Shown here: piece after piece, positions 56,813 through 64,000 of the stretch | How positions within the stretch are numbered: the first letter of the stretch is position 1 | Layout: each line of letters starts with the position of its first letter | Source: Paraglaciecola psychrophila 170 | GTDB taxonomy: Bacteria; Pseudomonadota; Gammaproteobacteria; Enterobacterales; Alteromonadaceae | Assembly: GCF_000347635.1 (NCBI RefSeq) | Contig: NC_020514.1 | Coordinates: 4,464,001 to 4,528,000 of the forward strand | Length of the DNA stretch: 64,000 bases | Reading direction: 5' to 3' | Notes under the pieces: model-generated | The model's input: only the letters and a program-made list of their open reading frames with translations | Databases searched by the model: none | Told to the model about the DNA's origin: nothing | Program-made: the position numbers and the translations under genes

Positions 56813-58097
56813 TATTGCTACTCAAGCTTGGAATCGACAGTGGAAGACCGATCCGATTGTCCGATCGCTGATTGATACTGATTTCTACAAATTATTAATG
56901 TGTCAATCTGTTTTCCGAAACAATGCTGACACGCAGGTGACCTTTAGCCTTATCAACCGGTCTAAACATATCAAACTGGCCGAGCTAATTGACGAGGGGC
57001 AATTGCGCGAGCAGTTGGATCATATCCGATCGCTATCTTTGACAAGGGGCGAAAGCACTTGGCTACGAGGCAACATGTTTTACGGCAAACGCCAGATGTT
57101 TCGTTCTGATTTTATGGAGTGGTTTGAAGCTCTACGTTTACCACCCTACCACCTTGAAAAACGTGATGGCCAATACGAGCTGACTTTTGAGGGCTCGTGG
57201 GCGGAGGTAATGCTGTGGGAAGTTCCTGCCTTAGCAGTGATGATGGAGTTGCGCAGTCGTGCGGTGCTTAAAGATATGGGAAAATTCGAACTTCAGGTAC
57301 TTTATGCTCGTGCTATGACCAAGGTTTGGCAAAAAGTTGAGACGCTACGTGATGTTTCCGACCTACGGATCGCTGACTTTGGCACGCGCCGCCGTCACTC
57401 GTACCTTTGGCAAGACTGGTGTGTACAAGCCATGCAAGAGGGTCTTAAAGACAAGTTTGTTGGTACCTCTAACTGCAAGATTGCTATGTGCCGTGAACTT
57501 GAAGCTATTGGAACAAATGCCCACGAATTGCCCATGGTTTATTCAGCCTTAGCCGAAGACGACGCCACGCTGCGCGAAGCGCCTTACAAAGTCCTAGCCA
57601 ACTGGCAGGACGAATACGACGGCAATCTTCGCGTGATCCTGCCAGACACTTATGGAACCAAAGGCTTCCTAGAAGAAGCACCTGCTTGGTTGGCAAGTTG
57701 GACAGGTATTCGCGTCGACAGCGGCGATCCTGCTACAGGTGCTGAGATGGCGATCAATTGGTGGAAGTCGTGCGGTGAAGATCCTAGGCAGAAGCTAGTG
57801 ATTTTTTCTGATGGCCTTGATGTTCATAAAATTATCGAACTACAACAACAGTTTGCAGGTCGCGTTCGCGTATCGTTTGGCTGGGGCACCTTACTGACTA
57901 ATGACTTTAGAGGACTTGTGTCCAACGATGCGTTATCGCCTTTTTCGTTGGTCTGTAAAGCTGTTTCTGCCAATGGAAAACCAACCGTAAAACTGTCCGA
58001 CAACCCCAATAAAGCAATGGGGCCAGCTTCAGAAATTGTCCGCTACAAAGGAGTCTTTAGCGTTGGACCGCAGGAGGAATCAGACGTTATCGTTTAA
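56805..58097 (+). CDS. pncB: Nicotinate phosphoribosyltransferase
   Basis: A 430-aa Preiss-Handler enzyme that makes nicotinate mononucleotide from nicotinate and PRPP with ATP. It has LIDTDFYKLLMCQSVF at the N-terminus, FGTRRRHSYLWQ, GTSNCKIAMCRELEAIGTNA with the regulatory His nearby, and WTGIRVDSGDPATGAE plus FSDGLDVHKI for PRPP binding. Together with pncA it salvages nicotinamide into NAD. The start overlaps the pncA end, so translation is coupled. The slightly short C-terminus and unusual composition fit a transferred gene. Confidence 0.93.
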   Translation: MVDIATQAWNRQWKTDPIVRSLIDTDFYKLLMCQSVFRNNADTQVTFSLINRSKHIKLAELIDEGQLREQLDHIRSLSLTRGESTWLRGNMFYGKRQMFRSDFMEWFEALRLPPYHLEKRDGQYELTFEGSWAEVMLWEVPALAVMMELRSRAVLKDMGKFELQVLYARAMTKVWQKVETLRDVSDLRIADFGTRRRHSYLWQDWCVQAMQEGLKDKFVGTSNCKIAMCRELEAIGTNAHELPMVYSALAEDDATLREAPYKVLANWQDEYDGNLRVILPDTYGTKGFLEEAPAWLASWTGIRVDSGDPATGAEMAINWWKSCGEDPRQKLVIFSDGLDVHKIIELQQQFAGRVRVSFGWGTLLTNDFRGLVSNDALSPFSLVCKAVSANGKPTVKLSDNPNKAMGPASEIVRYKGVFSVGPQEESDVIV

Positions 58098-58550
58098 CTC
58101 ACGCAGGGCCACTCTACTTTTCCACCAAGGACCTGCGAGGTCATGTTCGTTGAAAGTAGTTGAATTGAATAAATGAAATTATCAATTCAACTATGTGTAC
58201 CAAATAAATAATAAGGAGTACAGAATGACAAAATACAACGAGTCATCTAGGTCTTGCCTTTTTCTCTCCAAAAAATTTCATGTACAAACTTAGTCAACGG
58301 AAATAAAAAGCAAAACGCGAGCTCTGGCCCCAGAATCCTTTCAGAGTTATTTGATCATATTTACGATGGGTATATTTGTAATCGTTATGTATGCCACACT
58401 TGAACGGACTATTTCATTTTGTCTGCAGTAGAATTTTGCTGTTTTTCTATTTCAATATAAAAGGGGGCAGATACAAGAACAACGTTAAATGACGCATAGG
58501 TTATACTTGTTGATTACTTAACTCAAAGATAAGGACATCCTATTAATCGT
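58098..58550. other. Region between pncB and RAYT pseudogene
   Basis: About 450 bp. Includes repeat copy 2 (58250-58331) and AT-rich sequence that presumably belongs to the 5' part of the RAYT element. No other gene is visible. Confidence 0.45.
58250..58331. repeat. REP/MITE-like palindromic repeat, copy 2
   Basis: A diverged copy of 52858-52946: TAGGTCTTGCCTTTTTC, then ATGTACAAACTTAGTCAACG, then AAAAAGCAAAACGCGAG and GGCCCCAG, in the same order as copy 1. It lies 220 bp upstream of the RAYT pseudogene, the enzyme class known to be linked with REP hairpins. Confidence 0.55.
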
Positions 58551-59237
58551 TTGCCTCGCATCTGCCCGATTGGTATTGCACAGCATATTATTCAACGGAG
58601 TAATAACCGTCAAACTTGTTTGGGTAGTGAACAAGTATTTTTTTGCTTATGTGGGTTGGTTAAAAGAGTTTTCTGTTAAGTGCAAAGTTGATATTCACGC
58701 TTGGGTATTGATGACTAATCACGTCCATTTATTGTGTACGCCGCACGAAGCAGGTGGTGTTAGTCGAATGATGCAAGCTTTGGGTAGGCATTATGTCAGA
58801 TACTTTAATCACAGCTATAAAAGAACGGGAACACTGTGGGAAGGGCGCTTTAAATCTTGCCTCGTGGAAGGTGAAGCCTACTTAATTCATCTTTATCGTT
58901 ACATTGAGCTAAACCAACTAGGGCCTTGATGGTGGCACAACCTTCTGAATATGTTTGGTCTAGTTATCAGATAAATGCATTAGGTAAGGTTTCAAATCTA
59001 TGCACACCACATTGTTTATACACCGCGTTAGGTATTAATGATACCGAGCGCCAAGCCACCTACCGTCGTTTATTTACTAGCCATGTCGAGGGGGAATTGT
59101 TAGAAGAAATTAGGGCCGCCACTAACTCAGGTATGGCCTTAGGTAATGATAGATTTAAAAGCGAACTGACATCACTAATAGGTAGACGCTTACATACATT
59201 ACCGCCAGGCAGGAAACTTGGATGGCGTAAGAATTAA
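58551..59237 (+). pseudogene. REP-associated tyrosine transposase (RAYT, Y1_Tnp), two frameshifts
   Basis: Pieces in frames 3, 1 and 3 again make one protein of about 228 aa. It starts at the TTG at 58551 (AAGGAC upstream) with LPRICPIGIAQHIIQRSNNR. It loses frame at a T7 run (58638-58644), continues AYVGWLKEF and DIHAWVLMTNHVHLL (HUH-type His pair) and YVRYFNHSYKRTGTLWEGRF (nucleophile Tyr region). It shifts back near 58915 and ends LPPGRKLGWRKN. RAYTs are single-strand transposases related to IS200/IS605. A scrap of a sister copy lies at 25.4-25.5 kb. Confidence 0.85.
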
Positions 59238-59341
59238 TTTAACTTTGCTCTGAACCCGATAGTTAACCCCGATAGTTACTAAACCTTGCTCGTCGCCGAA
59301 GCATGTAGGATTTAGGATGTTAATTTAAGTTGACCCTGACC

Positions 59342-60660
59342 CTGAGGGATCCCCACGAATATTCAACCATTAAAGTTGTCTGCAATAATAGTTCTGAGAT
59401 TTAATACTGCTGCTTCATATTGCTCACAGAGCAGCGTGAAACGCTTATCTACGAAGCCTCGTAAGCCCAAATAATGAAACGATAATACTCGCCTTGTTTT
59501 AACTGTATTCGCTTGATAACGACGGTGTAAACCAGCCATTAATATAGCTAAACCTATAATGTTAGCCAGAATACTGGCGAGTGTGGCGATGAGGATAAGT
59601 ATTGCAATACGTTGTACGCTTTGGCTTTTATGATGTTCAAAACCCAGTCCGAATAAACTACTTTTGATATCCCTAAACTCTTCTTCAATTTGCATACGCA
59701 GTCGATAAATAGCCACTATCTTTTTACCTAAAGACTTGCTTCGAGGAAGTGACGTTGCAATTAACCAGGGGTCTGTAGCGTCTCTTGCATCGACCTTTGA
59801 ACACTTAGATTGCCTAGGAATGTTATGTCGCGTTAAGCTATGCCGTCCTTTGTTTTTGCCTTTAAATAGCACCAAGGTACATGCTAAAGGTTGGTTGCGA
59901 CAAATATGGCTAGCGAACCCTATGGGTTGACTGGTAGCTCGCTTATACAACTCAGAAGTATGCTCCCAATCATCTTTCTGATTAACATACATCATAGGTT
60001 TGCGGACTCTTCCTGCAAAATCCCACCCCAATGCGATAACATATTTAAATCAGGTTGTTTTATAGCCAGCATCGGTGACAATAATGGGTTGAGCATTCTC
60101 ATCTATAATACTGTTCAATTTAGCCAGAAATGGCTTATGTGTGCAGCGTTTTTCTTTCGTACTCATATCATGAACTTCTTGATATATAGCGACCCTCGGC
60201 CCTTAAAAGCGACGGATGCTCGTAGCAAAAAGCAGCCTTTGTGCGTATCCAAATCAGACCAATCAATCAGAATAATGGGGCGTAACGAAGCGCTTGCAAA
60301 CTGCTTATATATGGTGCGATAAATAGAGAGTGTTTCATTGAGAATATGTTTGTTAGACAATAAGCGGTCAGCTTGTTTGATGCGATGCTTTTCATATGCT
60401 GAAGATGAAATTCCACGTACCATGCCGGTTACACTGGCTTTAGCCCCGTTTAGCAAACTGCTAACGCTGCTCGCTAATGCTGCTCGTCTAACTTTATGCA
60501 TTTTAGGCGTGACAGCTGAAAGGAACTTCTTCAAAATAACAACTTCATTCATGGTATTGATCTTTAGTGATGTTTGGCGATTGATCTGATCACCAAGTAC
60601 CATGAATGTTCCAAATTATTTTTAAATTACTTACCTGTTTATTTCGTGGGGATACCTCAG
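59342..60660. mobile_element. IS4-type insertion sequence with 9-bp target duplication
   Basis: The terminal repeats CTGAGGGATCCCCACGAA (59342-59359) and TTCGTGGGGATACCTCAG (60643-60660) agree at 17 of 18 positions. ACCCTGACC is present directly outside both ends (59333-59341 and 60661-60669), a clean target duplication of the size expected for IS4-like elements. The element has landed in RAYT-associated flanking sequence (TTAAGTTGACCCTGACCCC). Confidence 0.85.
59363..60552 (-). pseudogene. IS4-family transposase, broken by a frameshift and a nonsense codon
   Basis: The start is the ATG at 60552 (MNEVVILKKFL). The first part reaches LIDWSDLDTHK (first catalytic Asp) and GRGSLYI, where two extra bases in a TATATAT run (about 60185) change frame. 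The next piece YQEVHDMSTKEKRCTHKP, then PIIVTDAGYKTT (second Asp) meets an in-frame TGA at 60050-60052 in place of a Trp codon, and continues FKYVIALGWDFAGRVRKPMM to the YRLRMQIEEEFRDIKSS motif with the catalytic Glu. Both lesions abolish the enzyme, though the ends remain mobilisable in trans. Confidence 0.85.
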
Positions 60661-60679
60661 ACCCTGACCCCAGTTTTCA

Positions 60680-60699
60680 CTCGTTAACTTGACAGTACC
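60680..60699 (+). repeat. Left arm of perfect 20-bp inverted repeat enclosing hipBST
   Basis: This stretch (core CGTTAACTTGACAGTAC) is the exact reverse complement of 62625-62644. It lies 149 bp before the hipB start codon. Confidence 0.9.
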
Positions 60700-60847
60700 T
60701 TTAAATCGCCCAATAACCAAGCGTGCGTTGTTTTTATAGTGCAAAGTACAAAAATTAACAAATATACTTGTTATTATACATTGTATACCACGCTGCATTT
60801 AGTTATTGTTATCTTCAATACAAATTTACCCAAGCGCAGAGTGAAAT

Positions 60848-61177
60848 ATGTCTACAGATAACAGTGTTGAAAGATTGCTAGCAAGTTATGAGGCTCAAAC
60901 ATTTAGCGCCTTGTCTGAGCTTCAGCGCAAACTCATTGCTGCAATGGATCAGCGTGAGACGATGGGTGGTATCCAGCAGCTCGGTAAAATTGCGAAAGAA
61001 TACAAACAAACCAATAAATCGAACAATGAAACGCTCGCTTTACTTAGTGGCGTGACTTCCAATACGATATCAACCATGACCAGTGACCCAACTAACTCAA
61101 AGGTATCCACTGTCCTTGCACTACTGGATGCTATGGGCATGACACTGACTATTTCACGTAAATCTGCTGATGAGTAA
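60848..61177 (+). CDS. hipB: HipB-type XRE antitoxin of a tripartite HipBST module
   Basis: A 109-aa protein with an N-terminal helical segment and an XRE helix-turn-helix in the C-terminal half (NNETLALLSGVTSNTISTMT, then SKVSTVLALLDAMGM). In HipBST systems HipB represses the operon and augments neutralisation but is not the main antitoxin. The ATG at 60848 follows an AT-rich promoter with alternating TATAC/GTATA half-sites (60762-60790) that may be operators. It overlaps hipS by 8 bp. Confidence 0.85.
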   Translation: MSTDNSVERLLASYEAQTFSALSELQRKLIAAMDQRETMGGIQQLGKIAKEYKQTNKSNNETLALLSGVTSNTISTMTSDPTNSKVSTVLALLDAMGMTLTISRKSADE

Positions 61178-61526
61178 TATAAGCCGACAAGGGCGTGTCT
61201 TTGCCAATGGCAAGCTGGCAGGCCTATTAACTGAATACAAAGAAAAAACCGGCGCACAAAAGTATACGTTTGAGTATGACGGTGATTACATCATTCAAGG
61301 TGGCATGCCTATAGGCTACCACTTCCCCTTAACGAATGAGCCTTATCTGTATGATGTGCTGCATCCATTTTTCACCAACTTAGTCTCCGAGGGTTGGGTA
61401 AGAGTCTTTCAAGCAAGCAAAGCAAGATTAGATAAACGCGATGATTTTGGATTGCTACTGGCCAATGGTGGCGATCTGATTGGCGCAATATCAGTTCAGC
61501 CTGAAAACAAGGATATGCAGCAATGA
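61170..61526 (+). CDS. hipS: HipS, small antitoxin matching the HipA N-terminal subdomain
   Basis: A 118-aa protein equal to the couple_hipA N-subdomain: GKLAGLLTEY, PIGYHFPLTNEPY, LHPFFTNLVSEGWVRVF and DDFGLLLANGGDLIGAISV. In full-length HipA this part is fused to the kinase; in HipBST it is a separate gene and acts as the antitoxin that blocks HipT. The ATGA overlap with hipT (stop at 61526, start at 61523) couples their translation. Length fits the E. coli O127 HipS type. Confidence 0.85.
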   Translation: MSNISRQGRVFANGKLAGLLTEYKEKTGAQKYTFEYDGDYIIQGGMPIGYHFPLTNEPYLYDVLHPFFTNLVSEGWVRVFQASKARLDKRDDFGLLLANGGDLIGAISVQPENKDMQQ

Positions 61527-62539
61527 GTCAACGTCTGGGCACGATATCTTTAAGCCCAAAAGGAAATGAGTCGCCCTATAGCAGTTACTTCCTCAAAACC
61601 ATGTTTGGTATTAGTCAACTTCCTAAGAATGGCCTTCGCGTGCAAGGTGACGCACAAACGTTTAATGATTTAGCGCCTGAATACACAGAGGGCAATTCCG
61701 TGTCTGGAGCTCAAAAAAAATTATTAATGTCGCTGAACGATGGGATGCTGGTGCCAGTTAAGAAAAACGGGCAATTCATTGTTAAACCCGCACCAGATAA
61801 TTTTCCTCATCTACCCGAAAACGAACATTGTATTATGCAACTTGCCAAAGTTGTTGGCTTTGATATTGCGCAAAATGCGCTTGTACCCTTTGAAAGTGGT
61901 GAGCTGGCCTATTTAACCAAACGCTTTGACATACTAAAGGACGCAACGCGTCTTTTCATCGAAGATGCGGCCAGTCTATGTTTAGTCGCCCCTGTCAATA
62001 AAGGCAGTGATGCATTGTCTTATGAAGATACGCTCAATACGCTGTTCACCGTTAGCGGTCAAAATCGTGGCGTGACATTAAATGGCTTTAGGCAAGTGCT
62101 ATTCGCCTATATCGTGGGCAACAATAATTTACACCTAAAGAATCTCTCTTTATTTAGAAAGCCAAATTCACAGTCGCATTTCATGACAAATTTTACGCCT
62201 GTTTACGATGTGTTATCAGTCGCCCCCTATCCTAAGTACTATGGTGATGACTTGTCGTTAAGTTTACTTAACAGTGAATTGGAAGCGGTGTTTTCTGAGG
62301 CATACGAACAGTACGGTCACTATACCGGCTATGACTTTATTAAATTTGGTCAGCAAATAGGACTTTCTAATTCCGCAACTAAAAAGCTAATAAAGCAGCT
62401 TTGTAGCGCAGTGGAGGGTGCATATGAATACATAATCAATGCATCGCAATGCCCTGATGGTATGAAACGCGAAATAAAATCACACATAGCAGAGAAGCTT
62501 GGTCGGTTGTCACGCCCATACCCTGTGAATTTAGTATAG
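61523..62539 (+). CDS. hipT: HipT kinase toxin of a HipBST module, catalytic Asp apparently Asn
   Basis: A 338-aa HipA-like kinase without the N-subdomain. The Gly-rich loop carries the paired Ser59-Val-Ser61 in NSVSGAQKKL, the autophosphorylation feature of HipT. FIVKP and the metal site YDVLS (Asp229) are present. The catalytic loop reads GNNNLHLKN (199-207); the family pattern is NxDxHxKN, so Asn202 replaces the catalytic Asp, a one-base GAT-to-AAT change. HipT enzymes phosphorylate tryptophanyl-tRNA synthetase. With Asn202 the protein is probably kinase-dead, although the gene is otherwise intact. Confidence 0.85.
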   Translation: MSQRLGTISLSPKGNESPYSSYFLKTMFGISQLPKNGLRVQGDAQTFNDLAPEYTEGNSVSGAQKKLLMSLNDGMLVPVKKNGQFIVKPAPDNFPHLPENEHCIMQLAKVVGFDIAQNALVPFESGELAYLTKRFDILKDATRLFIEDAASLCLVAPVNKGSDALSYEDTLNTLFTVSGQNRGVTLNGFRQVLFAYIVGNNNLHLKNLSLFRKPNSQSHFMTNFTPVYDVLSVAPYPKYYGDDLSLSLLNSELEAVFSEAYEQYGHYTGYDFIKFGQQIGLSNSATKKLIKQLCSAVEGAYEYIINASQCPDGMKREIKSHIAEKLGRLSRPYPVNLV

Positions 62540-62624
62540 GCGTTTCCCCCAGGATTTATTTGCGTATTAGAGCCTTATAACGCTCCGCTGTTCATTCGCA
62601 ATCATGGCATCAATGGCTGCATTC

Positions 62625-62644
62625 GGTACTGTCAAGTTAACGAG
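62625..62644 (-). repeat. Right arm of perfect 20-bp inverted repeat enclosing hipBST
   Basis: An exact reverse complement of 60680-60699, located 86 bp after the hipT stop codon. Confidence 0.9.
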
Positions 62645-62683
62645 CGGACTCAGAAGCGTGCGATGAACAATGTTTTTTAAAAA

Positions 62684-62860
62684 TCACCATATTTCATTTT
62701 TATAAGCAATCCACAAAACAACATTCTCACCATCCTCTTTCAGCAGTAATTCAATTGGTTTTTCCCACTCAAGCGCTGGAATAAAGCGCTGGAATAGCAG
62801 TATTCATCCATTTAGCAATATCCTGCTCGTTTGAGCCGATCATATGCCACCAAGTAGTCG
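62684..62860 (-). pseudogene. Unrecognised gene scrap with a 13-bp tandem duplication
   Basis: Correcting the duplicated AAGCGCTGGAATA (62771-62796) gives a continuous reading: MIGSNEQDIAKWMNTAIPAL, then EWEKPIELLLKEDGENVVLW and a short tail IAYKNEIW. The layout faintly recalls the Xre/MbcA/ParS toxin-binding (DUF2384) C-terminus, but the match is too weak to assign. It has no start codon and lies next to the toxin module. Confidence 0.3.
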
Positions 62861-62957
62861 CTCGGATGCCGAAAAAAGATAATTTAATGTGGTTCCGACC
62901 CCGATACTTAGACCCCGATACTTATTTAAGTTGACCCTGCCCCCTGTTTTAACCCAG

Positions 62958-63578
62958 TTATTTTTTACGCCAAACAGAAACGAACCAAGGCTGCTGATGC
63001 CGAGGTAACCCTTTAGGTCGATAATAATGTTCTATCGGCTCAAACTGGGCTTGTTGTAACAATGCGGTCCATGTGTCGGGGCTGTGATAGGCGCCAAAAC
63101 GCTCACCTTGCAGGCTCTGCTCATCATTACCGCGAGGATTAGAAGTCAACAAAATGCCCTTGGGTTTTAAAGCAGCGTTAAGCTCGCGTAGTACTCTTGG
63201 CAGTTCTTGGGTCGGCACATGAAATAAAGATGCGTTAGCGAAAATGCCATCATAAGTAGCTGCCATTAAATTTAAGCTGATGAAATTTTGCTGTAACACC
63301 TGACAACCAGAAGCTTCGCGTGCCATATTACAAAATTCTTCGGAGCCATCTAGCCCAACAGCTTCTATACCTAGTGCTTTAAACGCAAGCAGATCTCTGC
63401 CGGGGCCGCATCCAAAATCGAGGATGCGACAAGGTGTCTTATCTCCCAACGCTGCCACCAAGGCCGCTCTATTTTGGCTAACATCGTGGCCCCAAGTGCC
63501 GTTTCGATAATCCGTAGCATTGTGTTGATAATGCCCAATCGTTGAGCCTGTAAGCTTACTAAGTTCTACTGTATCCAT
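62958..63578 (-). CDS. Class I SAM-dependent methyltransferase
   Basis: A 206-aa Rossmann-fold methyltransferase. Motif I is ILDFGCGPGRDLL at about 46-58, the acidic residue binding the SAM ribose is in VGLDGSEEF, motif II/III is DGIFANASLFHV, and LKPKGILLTSNPRG follows. The N-terminus TIGHYQHNATDYRNGTWGHD is typical of small-molecule methyltransferases of the Methyltransf_11/25 type. The substrate is unknown. It is a single gene at the end of the window with its promoter in the following 150 bp. Confidence 0.88.
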   Translation of the reverse strand: MDTVELSKLTGSTIGHYQHNATDYRNGTWGHDVSQNRAALVAALGDKTPCRILDFGCGPGRDLLAFKALGIEAVGLDGSEEFCNMAREASGCQVLQQNFISLNLMAATYDGIFANASLFHVPTQELPRVLRELNAALKPKGILLTSNPRGNDEQSLQGERFGAYHSPDTWTALLQQAQFEPIEHYYRPKGLPRHQQPWFVSVWRKK

Positions 63579-64000
63579 GGTTTATCCGAGCATCTGTTTT
63601 GGTAAAAAGTATTTTACGCTGTTTTTGTTGTGTTGTGCTTTCTAAGCTTTACGGCTTAAGTTAACCGCTTGCATTCAGCTTTTAGTACAATCTTCACGTT
63701 AAATATGAGTAATGACAGAAAAATTTTTGCCGTAAGGCAAAATTAATATTGGGGATTGTAAAGGTTTTTGTCTGTGGTTTATTGTCTTCACTTGGTTGTC
63801 TCAGATTTTTTGGGGGTGGGCGTGCTAGTTATTTATTGTAAACATCAAGAAAAGGGTCACGTATCATATTGACGTTTTATTTGAGCAATCTTACCCGCTA
63901 AGCCGGCCTGTAAAGCATCTGAGAAATTTTCGGCAGTAGCCAGATCAACCGCTTACGCGCCCTGCTTCCCCCATATACATCAACTGACGCATCTACTCAT
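63579..64000. other. Right edge, mostly non-coding; possible minus-strand gene tail
   Basis: AT-rich sequence upstream of the methyltransferase. The minus strand near 63865-63955 can be read VDLATAENFSDALQAGLAGK and on to a stop after QIKRQYDT, which looks like the C-terminus of a protein whose preceding part (MYMGEAGRVSG) is out of frame. It may be the tail of a broken gene extending beyond the window; family not identified. Confidence 0.3.

Larger units (their letters stand above)
62540..62957. other. Region between hipT and methyltransferase, with right repeat arm and a gene scrap
   Basis: About 420 bp. It contains the right repeat arm at 62625-62644, a degraded minus-strand frame (62684-62860) with a 13-bp tandem duplication, and RAYT-type flank text (GACCCCGATACTT ... 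TTAAGTTGACCCTG) at 62895-62940. No intact gene. Confidence 0.5.

Overview
The window looks like a chromosomal segment of a marine gammaproteobacterium of the Alteromonadales, probably close to Glaciecola/Paraglaciecola. The evidence is indirect: low-to-moderate GC, a valine-catabolism operon behind a LiuR-like palindrome, a TonB receptor, a cyanophycin operon, SulP and NCS2-like transporters, and many GGDEF/EAL and IS remnants. No rRNA, tRNA or CRISPR array was recognised. Taxonomy is inferred from gene content, not from a search.

Layout. 0-3.5 kb: glutathionyl-hydroquinone reductase (cut by the left edge), a DUF4174 protein, a GGDEF remnant and an Old Yellow Enzyme. 4.6-10.2 kb: minus-strand valine/isobutyrate operon (mmsA, acyl-CoA dehydrogenase, 3-hydroxyisobutyryl-CoA hydrolase, mmsB, SDR) without an obvious methacrylyl-CoA hydratase. 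10.4-12.9 kb: frameshifted response regulator-TPR gene and a periplasmic solute-binding protein. 13-20.4 kb: NCS2-like permease, PsiE-like protein, WS/DGAT acyltransferase, NDH-2-like flavoprotein, SOUL lipoprotein and a MipA/OmpV gene broken by a nonsense codon.

20.7-28.9 kb is an accessory island bounded by inverted copies of a 27-bp repeat. It holds a frameshifted IS110, an unknown two-gene unit, and a gutted IS1182 shell (intact 17-bp ends) that carries a hipBA toxin-antitoxin module, a RAYT remnant and an integrase remnant. The hipBA promoter region has four palindromes at exactly 50-bp centre-to-centre spacing.

29-39.3 kb: SulP transporter, frameshifted GH16 glucanase lipoprotein, a two-subunit acyl-CoA dehydrogenase divergent from a GlxA/AraC regulator, a MoxR-VWA pair and an EAL remnant. 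39.5-46.2 kb: cyanophycin operon iadA-cphB-cphA-second Mur ligase, which would store nitrogen as Asp-Arg polymer and degrade it through beta-Asp-Arg. 46.4-52.1 kb: M20 peptidase pseudogene, unknown lipoprotein with a 46-aa partner, IS110 scrap, broken GlcG/HbpS gene, and aldo/keto reductase divergent from a LysR regulator. 53-58.1 kb: TonB-dependent receptor and a pncA-pncB NAD-salvage pair behind a 47-nt palindrome.

58.2-62.7 kb is a second mobile block: a REP/MITE-like repeat, a RAYT pseudogene, an IS4-type pseudo-element with a 9-bp target duplication, and a tripartite hipB-hipS-hipT module enclosed by a perfect 20-bp inverted repeat. HipT has Asn where the catalytic Asp is expected. A SAM methyltransferase closes the window.

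One recurring theme is single-event gene breakage. Short indels, several in homopolymers or dinucleotide runs, disrupt at least nine genes, and in-frame nonsense codons disrupt three. Either the lineage is shedding genes or part of this is assembly error.
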